Notes: generated from the letters alone by a model not told the origin. A DNA stretch of 64,000 nt from Pseudomonas entomophila (GCF_029193575.1 NZ_JARGCS010000012.1:186001-250000), one strand, 5' to 3'. Numbered from the stretch's first letter, positions 37,932 through 48,042 are shown. A program made the numbers and translations.

Positions 37932-38965
37932 CAAAGCACCTCGACTGCGTGGGTCTGTCGCTCGACCAGCTCGCCGATCGGCGCGAGGGTCAGGCCCAGC
38001 GCTGCGGCGCAAGCCAGGAAGTCCGCCTCGCCCTCGGGGCTGACCGCCACCAGCAAACCGCCGCTGGTCTGCGGGTCGCACAGCAGGTGCTTCTGCTCAT
38101 CGCTCAGGTCGCCGATCTTGTGGCCATAGCTTTCGAAGTTGCGCAGCGTGCCACCAGGGATACAGCCCTCGGCCAGGTAGTGTTCGACCCCTGGCAGGCG
38201 CGGCACCTTGGCAAATTGCAGGCGCGCGGTCAGGCCGCTGCCTTCGGCCACTTCGACCAGGTGGCCGAGCAAGCCGAAGCCGGTGACGTCGGTCATCGCC
38301 TGCACACCGTCGAGCTTGCCGAAGCGGCTGCCCGGGGTGTTCAGGGTGCACATCCAGTCGCGGGCCAGGCCTTTGTCCTGCTCGCGCAGCTTGGCCTTCT
38401 TCTCCGCCGTGGTGAGGATGCCGATGCCCAGCGGCTTGGTCAGGTACAGGCGGCAGCCGGCGCTGGCGGTGTCGTTGCGCTTGAGGTGGCGCTTGCTGAC
38501 CACGCCGGTGACGGCCAGGCCGAAGATCGGCTCGGGGGCGTCGATGGAGTGCCCGCCGGCCAGCGGGATGCCGGCCTCTGCGCACACTGCGCGGCCACCG
38601 CGAATCACCTCGCGGGCGACCTCCGGTGGCAGCACGTTGACCGGCCAGCCAAGGATGGCGATGGCCATCAGCGGGTCGCCACCCATGGCGTAGATGTCGC
38701 TGATGGCATTGGTGGCGGCGATGCGGCCGAAGTCGTAAGGGTCGTCGACGATGGGCATGAAGAAGTCGGTGGTCGAGACCACCCCGCGCTCGTCGTCCAG
38801 GGCGTACACCGCGGCGTCGTCGCGCGAGGCGTTGCCGACCCACAGGTTGGGGTCCAGCGCCTGGGTGCCGCTTTCGGCGAGGATCACGTCCAGCACCTTG
38901 GGGGAGATCTTGCAACCGCAGCCAGCGCCATGGCTGTACTGGGTCAGGCGAATGGGTTCGCTCAT
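37931..38965 (-). CDS. selD: Selenide, water dikinase (selenophosphate synthetase)
   Basis: The 344-residue enzyme makes selenophosphate from selenide and ATP. The active-site segment is [12 protein letters not shown], with the catalytic Cys (not selenocysteine) and lysine. Other conserved parts are [29 protein letters not shown] and [14 protein letters not shown]. The chosen ATG ([13 protein letters not shown]) avoids an upstream extension that runs into the ABC transporter promoter. No selA, selB or selC is visible here, so in this window selenium use is shown only for tRNA modification. Confidence 0.94.
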   Translation of the reverse strand: MSEPIRLTQYSHGAGCGCKISPKVLDVILAESGTQALDPNLWVGNASRDDAAVYALDDERGVVSTTDFFMPIVDDPYDFGRIAATNAISDIYAMGGDPLMAIAILGWPVNVLPPEVAREVIRGGRAVCAEAGIPLAGGHSIDAPEPIFGLAVTGVVSKRHLKRNDTASAGCRLYLTKPLGIGILTTAEKKAKLREQDKGLARDWMCTLNTPGSRFGKLDGVQAMTDVTGFGLLGHLVEVAEGSGLTARLQFAKVPRLPGVEHYLAEGCIPGGTLRNFESYGHKIGDLSDEQKHLLCDPQTSGGLLVAVSPEGEADFLACAAALGLTLAPIGELVERQTHAVEVL

Positions 38966-39028
38966 GGAAGCCTCGGGTTCGATGTGTTGCGCGAGTTTAG
39001 CAAAGCTGGCCTTTGCCCCAGTGCCTCT

Positions 39029-39034
39029 TATACT
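39029..39034 (+). promoter_or_regulatory. Candidate -10 box of the ABC operon
   Basis: TATACT lies 55 bp before the substrate-binding protein ATG; no good -35 is seen 17 bp upstream. It is in the 124-bp divergent region shared with selD. Confidence 0.3.
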
Positions 39035-39089
39035 TGCCCCGGTCGGCGCCATGTCGGCCCTTTCCCCGCTATTGAACCGGAGAATCCCC

Positions 39090-39944
39090 ATGCTCAAACG
39101 CCCCTTGGCCCTTGCCGCCGGCCTCGTGCTGTCGTGTTGCGCCGTCATCGCCCAGGCCGCCGAGACCCTGCGGGTCAGCGCCATCCCCGACGAAGCGCCC
39201 ACCGAACTGCTGCGCAAGTTCAAGCCGCTGGGCGAGTACCTGGAGCAGCGACTGGGCATGAAGGTGCAGTTCGTGCCCGTGGCCGATTACCCCGCGGTGG
39301 TCGAGGCGCTGGCCACCGACCGTCTGGACCTGGCCTGGCTGGGGGGCTTCACCTTCGTTCAGGTGCATTTGAAGGACCCGACCGCCACGCCGCTGGTGCA
39401 GCGTGAGCAGGACGCCCAGTTCACCAGCAAGTTCATCACCGCCAACCCCGAGGTCAAGAGCCTGGCCGACCTCAAGGGCAAGACCTTCGCCTTCGGCTCC
39501 ATCTCCTCCACGTCCGGCAGCCTGATGCCGCGCTATTTCATGCTCAAGGAAGACAACATCAAGCCCGAGAGCTACTTCAGCCGCGTTGCCTACTCCGGCG
39601 CCCACGACGCCACCGTCGCCTGGGTGCAGGCCGGCAAGGTCGATGCCGGCGTGCTCAACGCCAGCGTGTGGCAGAAGCTGGTCGATGCCGGCAAGGTCGA
39701 TACCGCCAAGGTGAAGGTGTTCGCCACCACGCCGACCTACTACGACTACAACTGGACCGTGCGCGGCAAGATGGACCCGGCGCTCAAGGCCAAGATCAAG
39801 CAGGCCTTCCTCGACCTCGACCCGGCCAAGCCCGAGCACAAGGCCATCCTCGACCTGCAGGCGGCGAGCCGCTTCATCGAGACCCAGCCCGAGAACTACC
39901 AGGGCACCGAGCAGGCCGCGCGTGAGGCTGGCCTGTTGAAGTGA
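39090..39944 (+). CDS. Putative selenate/selenite ABC transporter substrate-binding protein (PhnD-like)
   Basis: The 284-residue PhnD-family binding protein has a signal peptide ([18 protein letters not shown]). Family motifs include [32 protein letters not shown] and [18 protein letters not shown]. PhnD relatives bind oxyanions such as phosphonate and phosphite. The position divergent from selD-selU favours a selenium oxyanion, and this family is commonly annotated so in Pseudomonas. That specificity is inferred from context only. First gene of a four-gene transporter operon. Confidence 0.8.
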   Translation: MLKRPLALAAGLVLSCCAVIAQAAETLRVSAIPDEAPTELLRKFKPLGEYLEQRLGMKVQFVPVADYPAVVEALATDRLDLAWLGGFTFVQVHLKDPTATPLVQREQDAQFTSKFITANPEVKSLADLKGKTFAFGSISSTSGSLMPRYFMLKEDNIKPESYFSRVAYSGAHDATVAWVQAGKVDAGVLNASVWQKLVDAGKVDTAKVKVFATTPTYYDYNWTVRGKMDPALKAKIKQAFLDLDPAKPEHKAILDLQAASRFIETQPENYQGTEQAAREAGLLK

Positions 39945-40735
39945 GCATCCAACTGCACGAGGCGGGCCTGCGCCATGGGCAGGTCCGTGCGCTGGAAGGC
40001 GTGAGCCTGCGCATCGACAAGGGTGAGCGGGTGGCGATCATCGGGCCGTCCGGGGCGGGCAAGTCCAGCCTGCTGCACCTGATGGCCAGTGCCGTGGTGC
40101 CGAGCGCCGGGCATGTGGAGCTGCTGGGCGAGCAGCCCTGGGCGCTCTCGGCGCGGGCCCGCCAGCGCCTGCGCGCGCGGGTCGCGCTGGTGCACCAGGC
40201 GCCGCCCTTGCCGCCGCGCCAGCGGGTGGTCACGGCGGTGCTGGCCGGCCGCCTGGGGCAGTGGAGCACCTTGCATGGCTTGCTCAACCTTATCCATCCC
40301 ACCGATGTGCCCGGCGCGCGCCAGGTGTTGGCCGAGCTGGGCATGGCCGACAAGTTGTTCGTGCAGTGTGGGCAGCTCTCGGGTGGGCAGTTGCAGCGGG
40401 TGGGCATCGCCCGGGCGTTGTACCAGCGAGCCGAAGTGCTGCTGACGGATGAACCGGTGTCGGCCATGGACCCGGTGCTCGCCGACCATAGCCTGGCGCT
40501 GCTCAACCGCCATGCCCAGGCGCAGGGTGTCACCCTGGTGGCCAGCCTGCACGCGGTGGAGCTGGCGCTGGCGCACTTCCCACGGGTGGTCGGCGTTCGC
40601 GATGGCCAGATGGCGTTCGACTGCCCGGCCGCGTCGGTCAGCCAGGCGTTGCTCGATGCGCTTTATGCCAATGAGCAACTGCCACCGCCGGTCACCCCCG
40701 GTGCGACGCTGACCGTGCAGATTCCCCGATGCTGA
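39941..40735 (+). CDS. ABC transporter ATP-binding protein (PhnC-like)
   Basis: The 264-residue ATPase starts at a GTG overlapping the previous stop by 4 bp. Walker A is GPSGAGKS, the signature is LSGGQLQRVGIARAL, and Walker B is VLLTDEPVS. It powers import through the two permeases that follow. The family match is PhnC, consistent with the PhnD-like binding protein. Confidence 0.9.
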   Translation: MSIQLHEAGLRHGQVRALEGVSLRIDKGERVAIIGPSGAGKSSLLHLMASAVVPSAGHVELLGEQPWALSARARQRLRARVALVHQAPPLPPRQRVVTAVLAGRLGQWSTLHGLLNLIHPTDVPGARQVLAELGMADKLFVQCGQLSGGQLQRVGIARALYQRAEVLLTDEPVSAMDPVLADHSLALLNRHAQAQGVTLVASLHAVELALAHFPRVVGVRDGQMAFDCPAASVSQALLDALYANEQLPPPVTPGATLTVQIPRC

Positions 40736-41556
40736 AGGCCGACCGCCGCGACCCGGCGGCACTGCCGCGCCTGCTGCTGACCCTGCTGGCGCTGGCCCTG
40801 CTGTGGCCGGGCATCCAACTCAGCGAGCTGAACCCCGCTGTGCTGTTGCACGCCGAGAACCGCCAGCAGATGGCCAGCTTCGTCAGTGGCTTCTGGCCCC
40901 CGGCCCATGACCGCGACTTCCTCGGCCTGCTGCTGGAGGCCACCGTGCAGACCCTCGCCGTCGCCACCGCTGGCATGACCCTGGCGCTATTGCTGGCGAT
41001 ACCGGCGAGCCTCCTGGCCAGCCGCGCGTTGTCGCTGGGCGCGGCCTCGCGCGGTGGGCGTGCGGGGCCGTGGTCGCGGTTGGCGCGCCTGCCGGTGCGC
41101 GGGCTGCTGGTGTTCCTGCGCAGCGTGCCGGAGATCGTCTGGGCGCTGCTGTTCGTGCGCGCCGTGGGCCTGGGGCCGACGGCGGGTGTGCTGGCGATCG
41201 CCATCACCTACAGCGGCATGCTCGGCAAGGTCTACGCGGAGATCTTCGAGTCGGTCGACCAGCGCCCCGCCCACGCCCTGATGCAGGCCGGCAGCGGGCG
41301 GTTGCTGGCGTTCTTCTACGGCATCCTGCCGGAGGCCTCGGCAGAGCTGGTGTCCTACACCGTGTACCGCTGGGAGTGCGCGGTGCGGGCGTCGGTGGTG
41401 ATGGGCTTCGTCGGTGCGGGCGGGCTGGGGCAGCAGATCGACCTGTCCATGCGCATGTTCGCCGGCGCCGAGGTGGCGAGCATGCTGCTGGCATTCCTGG
41501 TGCTGGTGATGCTGGCCGACGGGCTCAGCCGGCTGCTGCGTGGGAGGCTGGCATGA
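40729..41556 (+). CDS. ABC transporter permease (PhnE-like), first copy
   Basis: The 275-residue permease has about six membrane segments and the cytoplasmic EAA loop region around YAEIFESVDQRPAHALMQAG. It begins inside the 3' end of the ATPase gene. The C-terminal WECAVRASVVMGFVGAGGLG is shared almost word for word with the next gene, so the pair arose by duplication and should form a heterodimer. Confidence 0.88.
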   Translation: MLKADRRDPAALPRLLLTLLALALLWPGIQLSELNPAVLLHAENRQQMASFVSGFWPPAHDRDFLGLLLEATVQTLAVATAGMTLALLLAIPASLLASRALSLGAASRGGRAGPWSRLARLPVRGLLVFLRSVPEIVWALLFVRAVGLGPTAGVLAIAITYSGMLGKVYAEIFESVDQRPAHALMQAGSGRLLAFFYGILPEASAELVSYTVYRWECAVRASVVMGFVGAGGLGQQIDLSMRMFAGAEVASMLLAFLVLVMLADGLSRLLRGRLA

Positions 41557-42320
41557 AGCGGGTGGTCGACGTGCTGCTGGTGCTGGCGATCCTGTTGGCG
41601 GTGGTGGCGTCGTTCGCCTACCTGCAGCTGGACCTGGCGGCGGTGGTGGGGCACGGCGGGCTGGGGCAGATGGCCGAGTATGCCGGGCGCTTCCTCAGCC
41701 CGGACCTCTCCGCCGAGCACCTGCGCGCAGTGGCGCGCGGGGCGTTGGAAACCCTGGCGATGTCCGGGCTGGGGACCTTGCTGGCGATGGTGGTCGGGTT
41801 GTTGCTGGCCCTGCCAGCGGCGGGGCGCTTCGGCTGGCCGCTGCAAGGTGCGGCACGCTTGCTGCTCAATGCCTTGCGGGCGATTCCTGAATTGGTCTGG
41901 GCGGCGTTGACGGTGTTCGCCGCGGGGCTCGGGCCGAACGCCGGCACCCTGGCGCTGGCGCTGCATACCTCGGGGGTGCTGGGCCGGTTGTTCGCAGAGG
42001 CGCTGGAGAACGCGCCCGTGGAGCCTGCCGCCGCCATTCGCTTGCAGGGCGGCAGCCAGGTGGCGGCGTTCTGTTTTGGCACATTGCCTAACCTCTGGCC
42101 GCAGTTGCTGGCGTACAGCTTGTACCGCTGGGAGAACAATATCCGCATGGCCAGCGTGCTGGGGTTCGTCGGGGCGGGCGGGTTGGGGCAGATGCTGTAT
42201 ACGACGTTGAGCCTGTTCCAAGAGGCCCAGGCCAGCACGGTGATCATCGCCATGCTGGTGTTGGTGTTGCTGGTGGATGCGCTGAGTGACCTGTTGCGCC
42301 AGCGGTTTGTGCGGGCCTGA
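41553..42320 (+). CDS. ABC transporter permease (PhnE-like), second copy
   Basis: The 255-residue permease starts at the ATG overlapping the first permease stop (ATGA). It has the matching loop (FAEALENAPVEPAAAIRLQG) and ends RWENNIRMASVLGFVGAGGLG before the last helix. It is the last gene of the proposed selenium oxyanion importer. Confidence 0.88.
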   Translation: MKRVVDVLLVLAILLAVVASFAYLQLDLAAVVGHGGLGQMAEYAGRFLSPDLSAEHLRAVARGALETLAMSGLGTLLAMVVGLLLALPAAGRFGWPLQGAARLLLNALRAIPELVWAALTVFAAGLGPNAGTLALALHTSGVLGRLFAEALENAPVEPAAAIRLQGGSQVAAFCFGTLPNLWPQLLAYSLYRWENNIRMASVLGFVGAGGLGQMLYTTLSLFQEAQASTVIIAMLVLVLLVDALSDLLRQRFVRA

Positions 42321-42368
42321 GGGGGGCTGCTGCGCAGTCCAATTGCGGGGCGCAGCCCTCGCAGCACT

Positions 42369-43259
42369 TCATTGCACCGCCATCTCGCACTGCGCTTCGC
42401 GCTGCATCGACTCCAGGTTCCGCTCGATGGTTTCGCAGATCCGGTCCATCTGAATCTGGTGCTCGCTGAAGCGGAACGGGCTCTGCAAATCCGTGCCGAT
42501 CCGCTCGATGGCCAGCAACATGAACCCCACCACCGTCGACGCCAGCGGTGTGAACCACTCCAGCGACTCCACCAGGCCAATCGGCACGATCAGGCAGAAC
42601 AGGGTGATGAACAAGCGTGGGAAATACACGTAGGGGTAGGGCAGCGGCGTGTTGGCGATGCGCTCCATCCCGCCCTGGGCGTTGGACAGGTCCACCAGCG
42701 TCGACTCCAGCCGTGCCAGGCGCATGCTGTCCAGCCGCCCGGCCTTGTATTCCTTGGCCAGCAACGCCGCCGAGCCACCGAGGATGTCATTGGCAAAATT
42801 GTTCGAGCCCTTGCGCCGCTCGAACTCGCGCGGCGGGATGAACGCCATCATCGCCTCCGGGCACGCCTCGCCCTTCAGGTGCGCCGCCAGGCAGTTCACA
42901 TAGGCGATATGCCGGCGCAGCAAGGTCGCCTTCACCGGGTTCAAGCCACCCTCCGGGTCATCGATCAACGTCAGCACCTGCCGCGCGTAGCTGCGCGAGC
43001 CATTCACCAACGCCCCCCACAAGGTGCGCGCCTCCCACCAGCGGTTATACGCGCTGCTGTTGCGAAAACTCACCAGCACCACCAGCGCCGAACCCAGCAG
43101 GGTCAGCGGAATCAGCGGCAGGGTGAACTTGCTGTTGAAGAACAGCATGAAGTCGATGGTGACCAGCACGTCCCAGATCAGCAGCCAGAACAGCGACCAG
43201 CCGATGTAGCCGAAGGTCTTCACCACCAGGCGGTATTTGCGGGCGATGATGTCTTTCAC
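42369..43259 (-). CDS. Bestrophin-family membrane protein (YneE-like)
   Basis: The 296-residue product matches bacterial bestrophins (PF01062), pentameric ion channels. The N-terminal helices are GWSLFWLLIWDVLVTIDFML and LPLIPLTLLGSALVVLVSF. The signature RNSSAYNRWWEARTLWGALV is clear, and later helices lie near 215-255. It starts at a GTG with GAGG upstream. Ion selectivity in this copy is not known. Confidence 0.9.
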   Translation of the reverse strand: MKDIIARKYRLVVKTFGYIGWSLFWLLIWDVLVTIDFMLFFNSKFTLPLIPLTLLGSALVVLVSFRNSSAYNRWWEARTLWGALVNGSRSYARQVLTLIDDPEGGLNPVKATLLRRHIAYVNCLAAHLKGEACPEAMMAFIPPREFERRKGSNNFANDILGGSAALLAKEYKAGRLDSMRLARLESTLVDLSNAQGGMERIANTPLPYPYVYFPRLFITLFCLIVPIGLVESLEWFTPLASTVVGFMLLAIERIGTDLQSPFRFSEHQIQMDRICETIERNLESMQREAQCEMAVQ

Positions 43260-43448
43260 GTGGGAACCTCTTCATGGCGCGAATGCAGAATCCGACGTCG
43301 AGTGAGAGCTAAGGTTCGGTTGACGGATGCTGCAAGAGTTGTGGGCGCGCGATGTTCTCGGACACGTATGACGCGTTTGTAGGATGCTTCGAGCTGTCTT
43401 CGAAGAGCGAGCTCATGAAAAGTAGGTCGTTTCCAATCTTGATCAATC

Positions 43449-43464
43449 GTATCTATTTGGATAC
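43449..43464. promoter_or_regulatory. Palindromic operator candidate before the TA module
   Basis: GTATC-TATTTG-GATAC ends 11 bp before the toxin ATG, where the antitoxin of this family would bind to repress its own operon. Confidence 0.5.
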
Positions 43465-43475
43465 AGCTGGGGCGA

Positions 43476-43770
43476 ATGTTGACCTACGAAATCGTACAAA
43501 CGAAAAGCTTTTCCCTTTGGTTAGTCGGTTTGCGAGATGTGCGTGCCAAGCTCATGGTGGGTCGCAGGATTGAGCGAGCGGTGGCCGGGAATCTTGGAGA
43601 CACCAAGTCGTTGGGAGGCGGTATCCATGAGTTCCGTATCGATGTCTCGGCAGGCTACCGTATTTATTTCACTCCTCGTGGAGTTGATCCTGTTATTGGT
43701 AGGAGGAGATAAATCTTCACAGGCTGCTGGCATCCTCAAAGCCAGAAAGCTGGCGAAGGAGTTGAAATGA
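43476..43770 (+). pseudogene. RelE/HigB-type (Gp49-like) toxin, frameshifted
   Basis: The intact N-terminal part reads MLTYEIVQTKSFSLWLVGLR to SAGYRIYFTPRG in one frame. The family C-terminus, LILLLVGGDKSSQAAGILKA then RKLAKELK, continues in the +1 frame from 43681 and ends at a TGA overlapping the antitoxin ATG, as expected for the full-length gene. In the first frame translation ends early at 43712, giving 78 residues with an aberrant tail (VDPVIGRRR). A one-base gain or two-base loss near 43680 explains it. No slippery heptamer is evident. Either the toxin is dead or there is a sequencing error. Confidence 0.8.
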
Positions 43771-44063
43771 GCGAGATCCTGATCCCATTTGATATAGCTG
43801 CATTGTTGGATAGCGACGAAGCGATCGGTGAATACCTGAGCCAAGTGCTCAATGATGGTGATACCGATGAAATCCTCCGTGCGCTAGGTCATATTGCCAG
43901 AGCGAAAGGCATGTCTCAGGTGGCCGCACAAAGCGGTTTGGGGCGCGAGAGTCTTTACAAGGCTTTTAGCCCAGGCGCCAAGCCGCGTTTCGATACGGTG
44001 CTTAAAGTCATTCGGGCGTTAGGTATAGATCTGCTTGCTCAGCCTCACACTGTAATCCGTTAG
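43767..44063 (+). CDS. Antitoxin, putative addiction-module antidote family (HTH)
   Basis: The 98-residue protein opens with the partner-binding region (FDIAALLDSDEAIGEYLSQV). It carries a helix-turn-helix: GMSQVAAQSGLGRESLYKAF followed by SPGAKPRFDTVLKVIRALGI. This is the usual partner of the RelE/HigB-type toxin. The ATG overlaps the original toxin stop (ATGA), so translation would be coupled. It is intact although the toxin frame is broken. Confidence 0.88.
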   Translation: MSEILIPFDIAALLDSDEAIGEYLSQVLNDGDTDEILRALGHIARAKGMSQVAAQSGLGRESLYKAFSPGAKPRFDTVLKVIRALGIDLLAQPHTVIR

Positions 44064-44079
44064 CTGCATCCAAGTTCGG

Positions 44080-44559
44080 TCACGTGAACGACTGCCTCAT
44101 CTGCACCAACGCCACCCGCCCCCCATCCGGCGCGTGCCGCTCCTCGATCCCGAACGGCACGAACCCCAGCCGTGGATACAGCAGCAACCCCGCAGTGTTG
44201 TGGTTGAAGCACGACACCCATACCTCCCGCGCCGCGAACTCCAGGCGGGCCAGCTCGATCATGGCCTGCACCAGGTAGCGCGCCACGCCATGGCCGCGCG
44301 CCGCTGGCGCCACCACCACGTTACCCAGTGCGCACACGCCGCCGTGCTCGGCTTTATAGAAGTTGGCGAAGCCGAGCACCGTGCCATCGCCCTCCACCAC
44401 GGTCGAGCCGCTGCGCTGGGCGATGGCCTCGCTCAGTTGCGCCGGGGTCAGCGGGTAAGTGGCCTTGGGAAACATGTAGAACAATTCGTCCGGCCCCTGC
44501 GGGAAGCAGCAGATGGCGGGAATATCGGCGGGTTGCGCGGGGCGGTGGGTCAGTTGCAT
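44080..44559 (-). CDS. GNAT-family N-acetyltransferase
   Basis: The 159-residue enzyme has the acetyl-CoA binding segment VVVAPAARGHGVARYLVQAM and the end strand VWVSCFNHNTAGLLLYPRLG. The substrate is unknown. It is convergent with the antitoxin gene and stands alone. Confidence 0.82.
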   Translation of the reverse strand: MQLTHRPAQPADIPAICCFPQGPDELFYMFPKATYPLTPAQLSEAIAQRSGSTVVEGDGTVLGFANFYKAEHGGVCALGNVVVAPAARGHGVARYLVQAMIELARLEFAAREVWVSCFNHNTAGLLLYPRLGFVPFGIEERHAPDGGRVALVQMRQSFT

Positions 44560-44779
44560 CGCGGGCTTCGTCCTGGAAGGGGATGTGGGCGTCTGTCAGG
44601 CAGCTTAGCGCCTGGCGAGGTGTCAGGCACGCGCCTCGCGCAGCGGTATTTCGTCTGCACGGCCTGTCGGCGATCTTTCGCTGATGGCACAATGCTTTCG
44701 CCGCCGACCCTCCAGGGTGTTTCTTCCCTGCCGTCTGTCCGCTGCAGTCATGGACAGCCAACCCATCGGTGAACCCGCA

Positions 44780-45835
<1,056 letters not shown>

Positions 45836-45871
45836 GTGTCGGCTTTTAGTAAGGCGTCCTCGCTTCCATCC

Positions 45872-45938
45872 TTAATCAGCACTAAAGTACTGAGTATGGT
45901 TGGGTTAGGCTTATAACCAGTATTATGTTGCTGATTAA
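45872..45938. promoter_or_regulatory. Long inverted operator upstream of hipA
   Basis: TTAATCAGCA (45872-45881) and TGCTGATTAA (45929-45938) are perfect inverted copies. They extend to 21-bp imperfect arms, the inner parts being GTACTG and CAGTAT. The AT-rich spacer lies 50-100 bp before the hipA ATG. It is a likely binding site for the XRE partner; looping between the arms is possible. Confidence 0.55.
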
Positions 45939-45987
45939 TGATCTCTCGACTATATTTTCAGCATTAAACTGCCGATAGAGGGCTGAG

Positions 45988-47304
45988 ATGTCCGAGCGAT
46001 TGACATTGCAAACCTTCGTCCAGGGGGCGTGGGCAGATGCACTGGTCATGACCGTGGAGAATGTCCGGCAGGTGGCCGAAAGTGCCTGTACGCTCGCCTA
46101 CGAGCAGGGCTACCTGGTGGACCGCCTGGAAGAGATAGGGTCGTCTTTCGATGCGGCGGTCAGCGTCAATCTGCCTCTGGACTGGACCCTCAGTACCTCC
46201 CGTGGCTACCCCGCCTTCATCTATGACATCGTCCCGGCTGGCGCTGCACGGCGTTCCCTCGAACAACGTTTCGGCCAGGAAAAGCCCGTGGGCATGGACA
46301 TGGAACTATTCCTGCTCAAGCGTTGCACGCCGGCACCAGTTGGCCATCTACGGGTGAAGGAGTCGTTTGAGCACCTCGATCACACGCGAGTCGTCGCGTT
46401 TTCAAGGCAAGAAGTCGTGGACAGGAACAACGACTTCCTTGAGTACGCCTATGAGCTGGGGGCCGCCATTGGCGGAGCCACCGGCGCGCAGGGCGAGGCG
46501 CCTAAATTGCTGATGACCGAAGACCGCCACGGTGGCTTGCATGCCGATGCCGTGTTGGCGGACGACCAGGCGCATCGCCATTGGCTGGTGAAGTTCGCCC
46601 GTAACAAAGTCACCGAGCGTGACAAGAACATCCTAAGGGCGGAGTTCCATTACTACCGAGCGGTGTCCCAGCTTGGGCTGGATACCGTGCCCGTCGATGG
46701 ACTGGCGCTGGAAGAGGCCCACAAGCCGAGCCTCTGGATGCCTCGTTTCGATCGGCGCGTTGTCGATGGGCGGGTCGAGCGCGTGCCCATGGAGTCGCTC
46801 TACTCGGTGTGCGACAACCGGGTGCCGGGCTCCAGGATGCGTCACGAAACCGTCCTGCGCCGCCTGGTGCAGTTGTGGCGAGACAACGGGCAAGCGGGTG
46901 AGGTCGAGGCGCTGATCTTCGAGTACATTCGCCGCGATTTGCTCAACCGAGTCCTGGGTAACTCCGACAACCACGGGCGCAACACGTCAATCTTCCGTGA
47001 GCATGGGCAATTCCGGCTGGCTCCGATCTACGACCTCGCCCCGATGGTGCTCGACCCCGAAGGTGTTACGCGCGTGACCAAGTGGGACAGTGAGCGGGCC
47101 GGTGCGCCAGATTGGCAGGGGGTATGCGCCGACCTCGGTGACCTGCTCGACCCCGACGCCTTGCTTGCCAGGCTCAAGCAGGCCGCCGACACGTTCAGGG
47201 CACTGCCTGGGCTGCTGAACGAACTGCCGGAGGAGGTGCGATCGGCTCAGGTCATACCCTTGAACAACCTGGATGCACGGCTGACCGAATGGGGGCTGCG
47301 ATGA
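45988..47304 (+). CDS. hipA: HipA-family kinase toxin
   Basis: The 438-residue protein is a HipA-like serine/threonine kinase of a type II toxin-antitoxin module; relatives phosphorylate aminoacyl-tRNA synthetases and induce dormancy. The kinase core is visible as LNRVLGNSDNHGRNTSIF (catalytic Asp-Asn) and LAPIYDLAPM (metal-binding Asp). The ATP-binding part includes VKFARNKVTERDKNILRAEF. GAGG precedes the ATG. The toxin gene comes before the antitoxin, the reverse of E. coli hipBA. Confidence 0.88.
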   Translation: MSERLTLQTFVQGAWADALVMTVENVRQVAESACTLAYEQGYLVDRLEEIGSSFDAAVSVNLPLDWTLSTSRGYPAFIYDIVPAGAARRSLEQRFGQEKPVGMDMELFLLKRCTPAPVGHLRVKESFEHLDHTRVVAFSRQEVVDRNNDFLEYAYELGAAIGGATGAQGEAPKLLMTEDRHGGLHADAVLADDQAHRHWLVKFARNKVTERDKNILRAEFHYYRAVSQLGLDTVPVDGLALEEAHKPSLWMPRFDRRVVDGRVERVPMESLYSVCDNRVPGSRMRHETVLRRLVQLWRDNGQAGEVEALIFEYIRRDLLNRVLGNSDNHGRNTSIFREHGQFRLAPIYDLAPMVLDPEGVTRVTKWDSERAGAPDWQGVCADLGDLLDPDALLARLKQAADTFRALPGLLNELPEEVRSAQVIPLNNLDARLTEWGLR

Positions 47305-47663
47305 TTCCTGTAGCAACGGCCGATCGGCAACAGCTGATCGACGATATCCTGCAACGCAACAGGCTCGGCCAGGAGACCTTGGGTACCGCGATTCGTCGCC
47401 TGCGCATCGAAGTGACGGGCCTTGACCAGGAAACGTTCGCCACCATGTGCAAACTGTCGACGCGAGCGCTGTACCAGTTGGAGCGTGACAAGGGTAATCC
47501 GACCCTTGGCACACTCAACGGCATCCTGCGTATGTTCGGCATGACGATGGTATTGGGTGCCATCCGGCAGAGTGCCGAGTCGCCCGAGGCTGAGCGACCT
47601 GCCGCGAGAAAGCGCGGCAGCCGCCCTGCCTCGCGCAAGCGCGCCCTTGTAGGCGCGCCTTAG
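47301..47663 (+). CDS. hipB: XRE-family antitoxin partner of HipA
   Basis: The 120-residue product has an XRE helix-turn-helix (GLDQETFATMCKLSTRALYQ then LERDKGNPTLGTLNGIL). The start is the ATG that overlaps the hipA stop by 4 bp; an in-frame ATG four codons earlier is possible. The basic tail (ARKRGSRPASRKRALVGAP) is encoded partly by a REP-like sequence, so its length may be a by-product of REP insertion. It should neutralise the kinase and repress the operon. Confidence 0.82.
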   Translation: MIPVATADRQQLIDDILQRNRLGQETLGTAIRRLRIEVTGLDQETFATMCKLSTRALYQLERDKGNPTLGTLNGILRMFGMTMVLGAIRQSAESPEAERPAARKRGSRPASRKRALVGAP

Positions 47664-47752
47664 CCCTCAAGGACGGTGAGGCGCTGAATAGTCGCTGTCG
47701 TAAAACCGGTACTGTCTCTTGTAGGGGCGGGCTTGAACTGCGATGGCGCCCG
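47640..47752. repeat. REP-like pieces after the hip module
   Basis: GCGCCCTTGTAGGCGCGCC (47641-47659) and CTTGTAGGGGCGGGCTTGAA followed by CTGCGATGGCG (about 47718-47748) are degenerate REP units. The first lies inside the end of the antitoxin frame. Confidence 0.5.
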
Positions 47753-47773
47753 CCGTCTCACCACATCACCGGC

Positions 47774-48028
47774 CTACTGACTCCGCTCGCGCCCCACCTC
47801 TACATCATCCATCACCGCCTTGACCATGTCGCACAGCAGGTGCGCGGCCCAGCCCAGGTCCACCTCGCCATCGGTGGCTGCCAGCAGCGTCATGCGCCGC
47901 GCGCAGGCCATCATCGCCGAGGCCTGCTCCATCGCGATGATGGCGTCATGGCCAGGCTCCACGCGAAACAGCGGCCTGTCGCCATCGCCGTAGCCGAAGC
48001 CGGTCACGCCGGCAGTCTTGTCAGTCAT
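47774..48028 (-). CDS. DUF3077-like small protein
   Basis: The 84-residue cytosolic protein (MTDKTAGVTGFGYGDGDRPL then FRVEPGHDAIIAMEQASAMM) fits the small DUF3077 family common in Pseudomonas, often found next to DUF6124-like genes. AAGGAG stands 8 bp before the ATG. Function unknown. It lies 14 bp after the frameshifted gene in the same transcript direction. Confidence 0.7.
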   Translation of the reverse strand: MTDKTAGVTGFGYGDGDRPLFRVEPGHDAIIAMEQASAMMACARRMTLLAATDGEVDLGWAAHLLCDMVKAVMDDVEVGRERSQ

Positions 48029-48042
48029 TTCAACGCTCCTTG

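Noticed and set aside
38751..39089. Upstream extension of the selenium-type binding protein
   Set aside because: The extension lies opposite selD and would place the signal peptide in the middle of the protein; the ATG at 39090 starts directly with the signal peptide.
43476..43712. 78-residue toxin as a complete gene
   Set aside because: It stops before the conserved LLLVGGDKSSQ segment, which continues in the +1 frame up to the antitoxin start.
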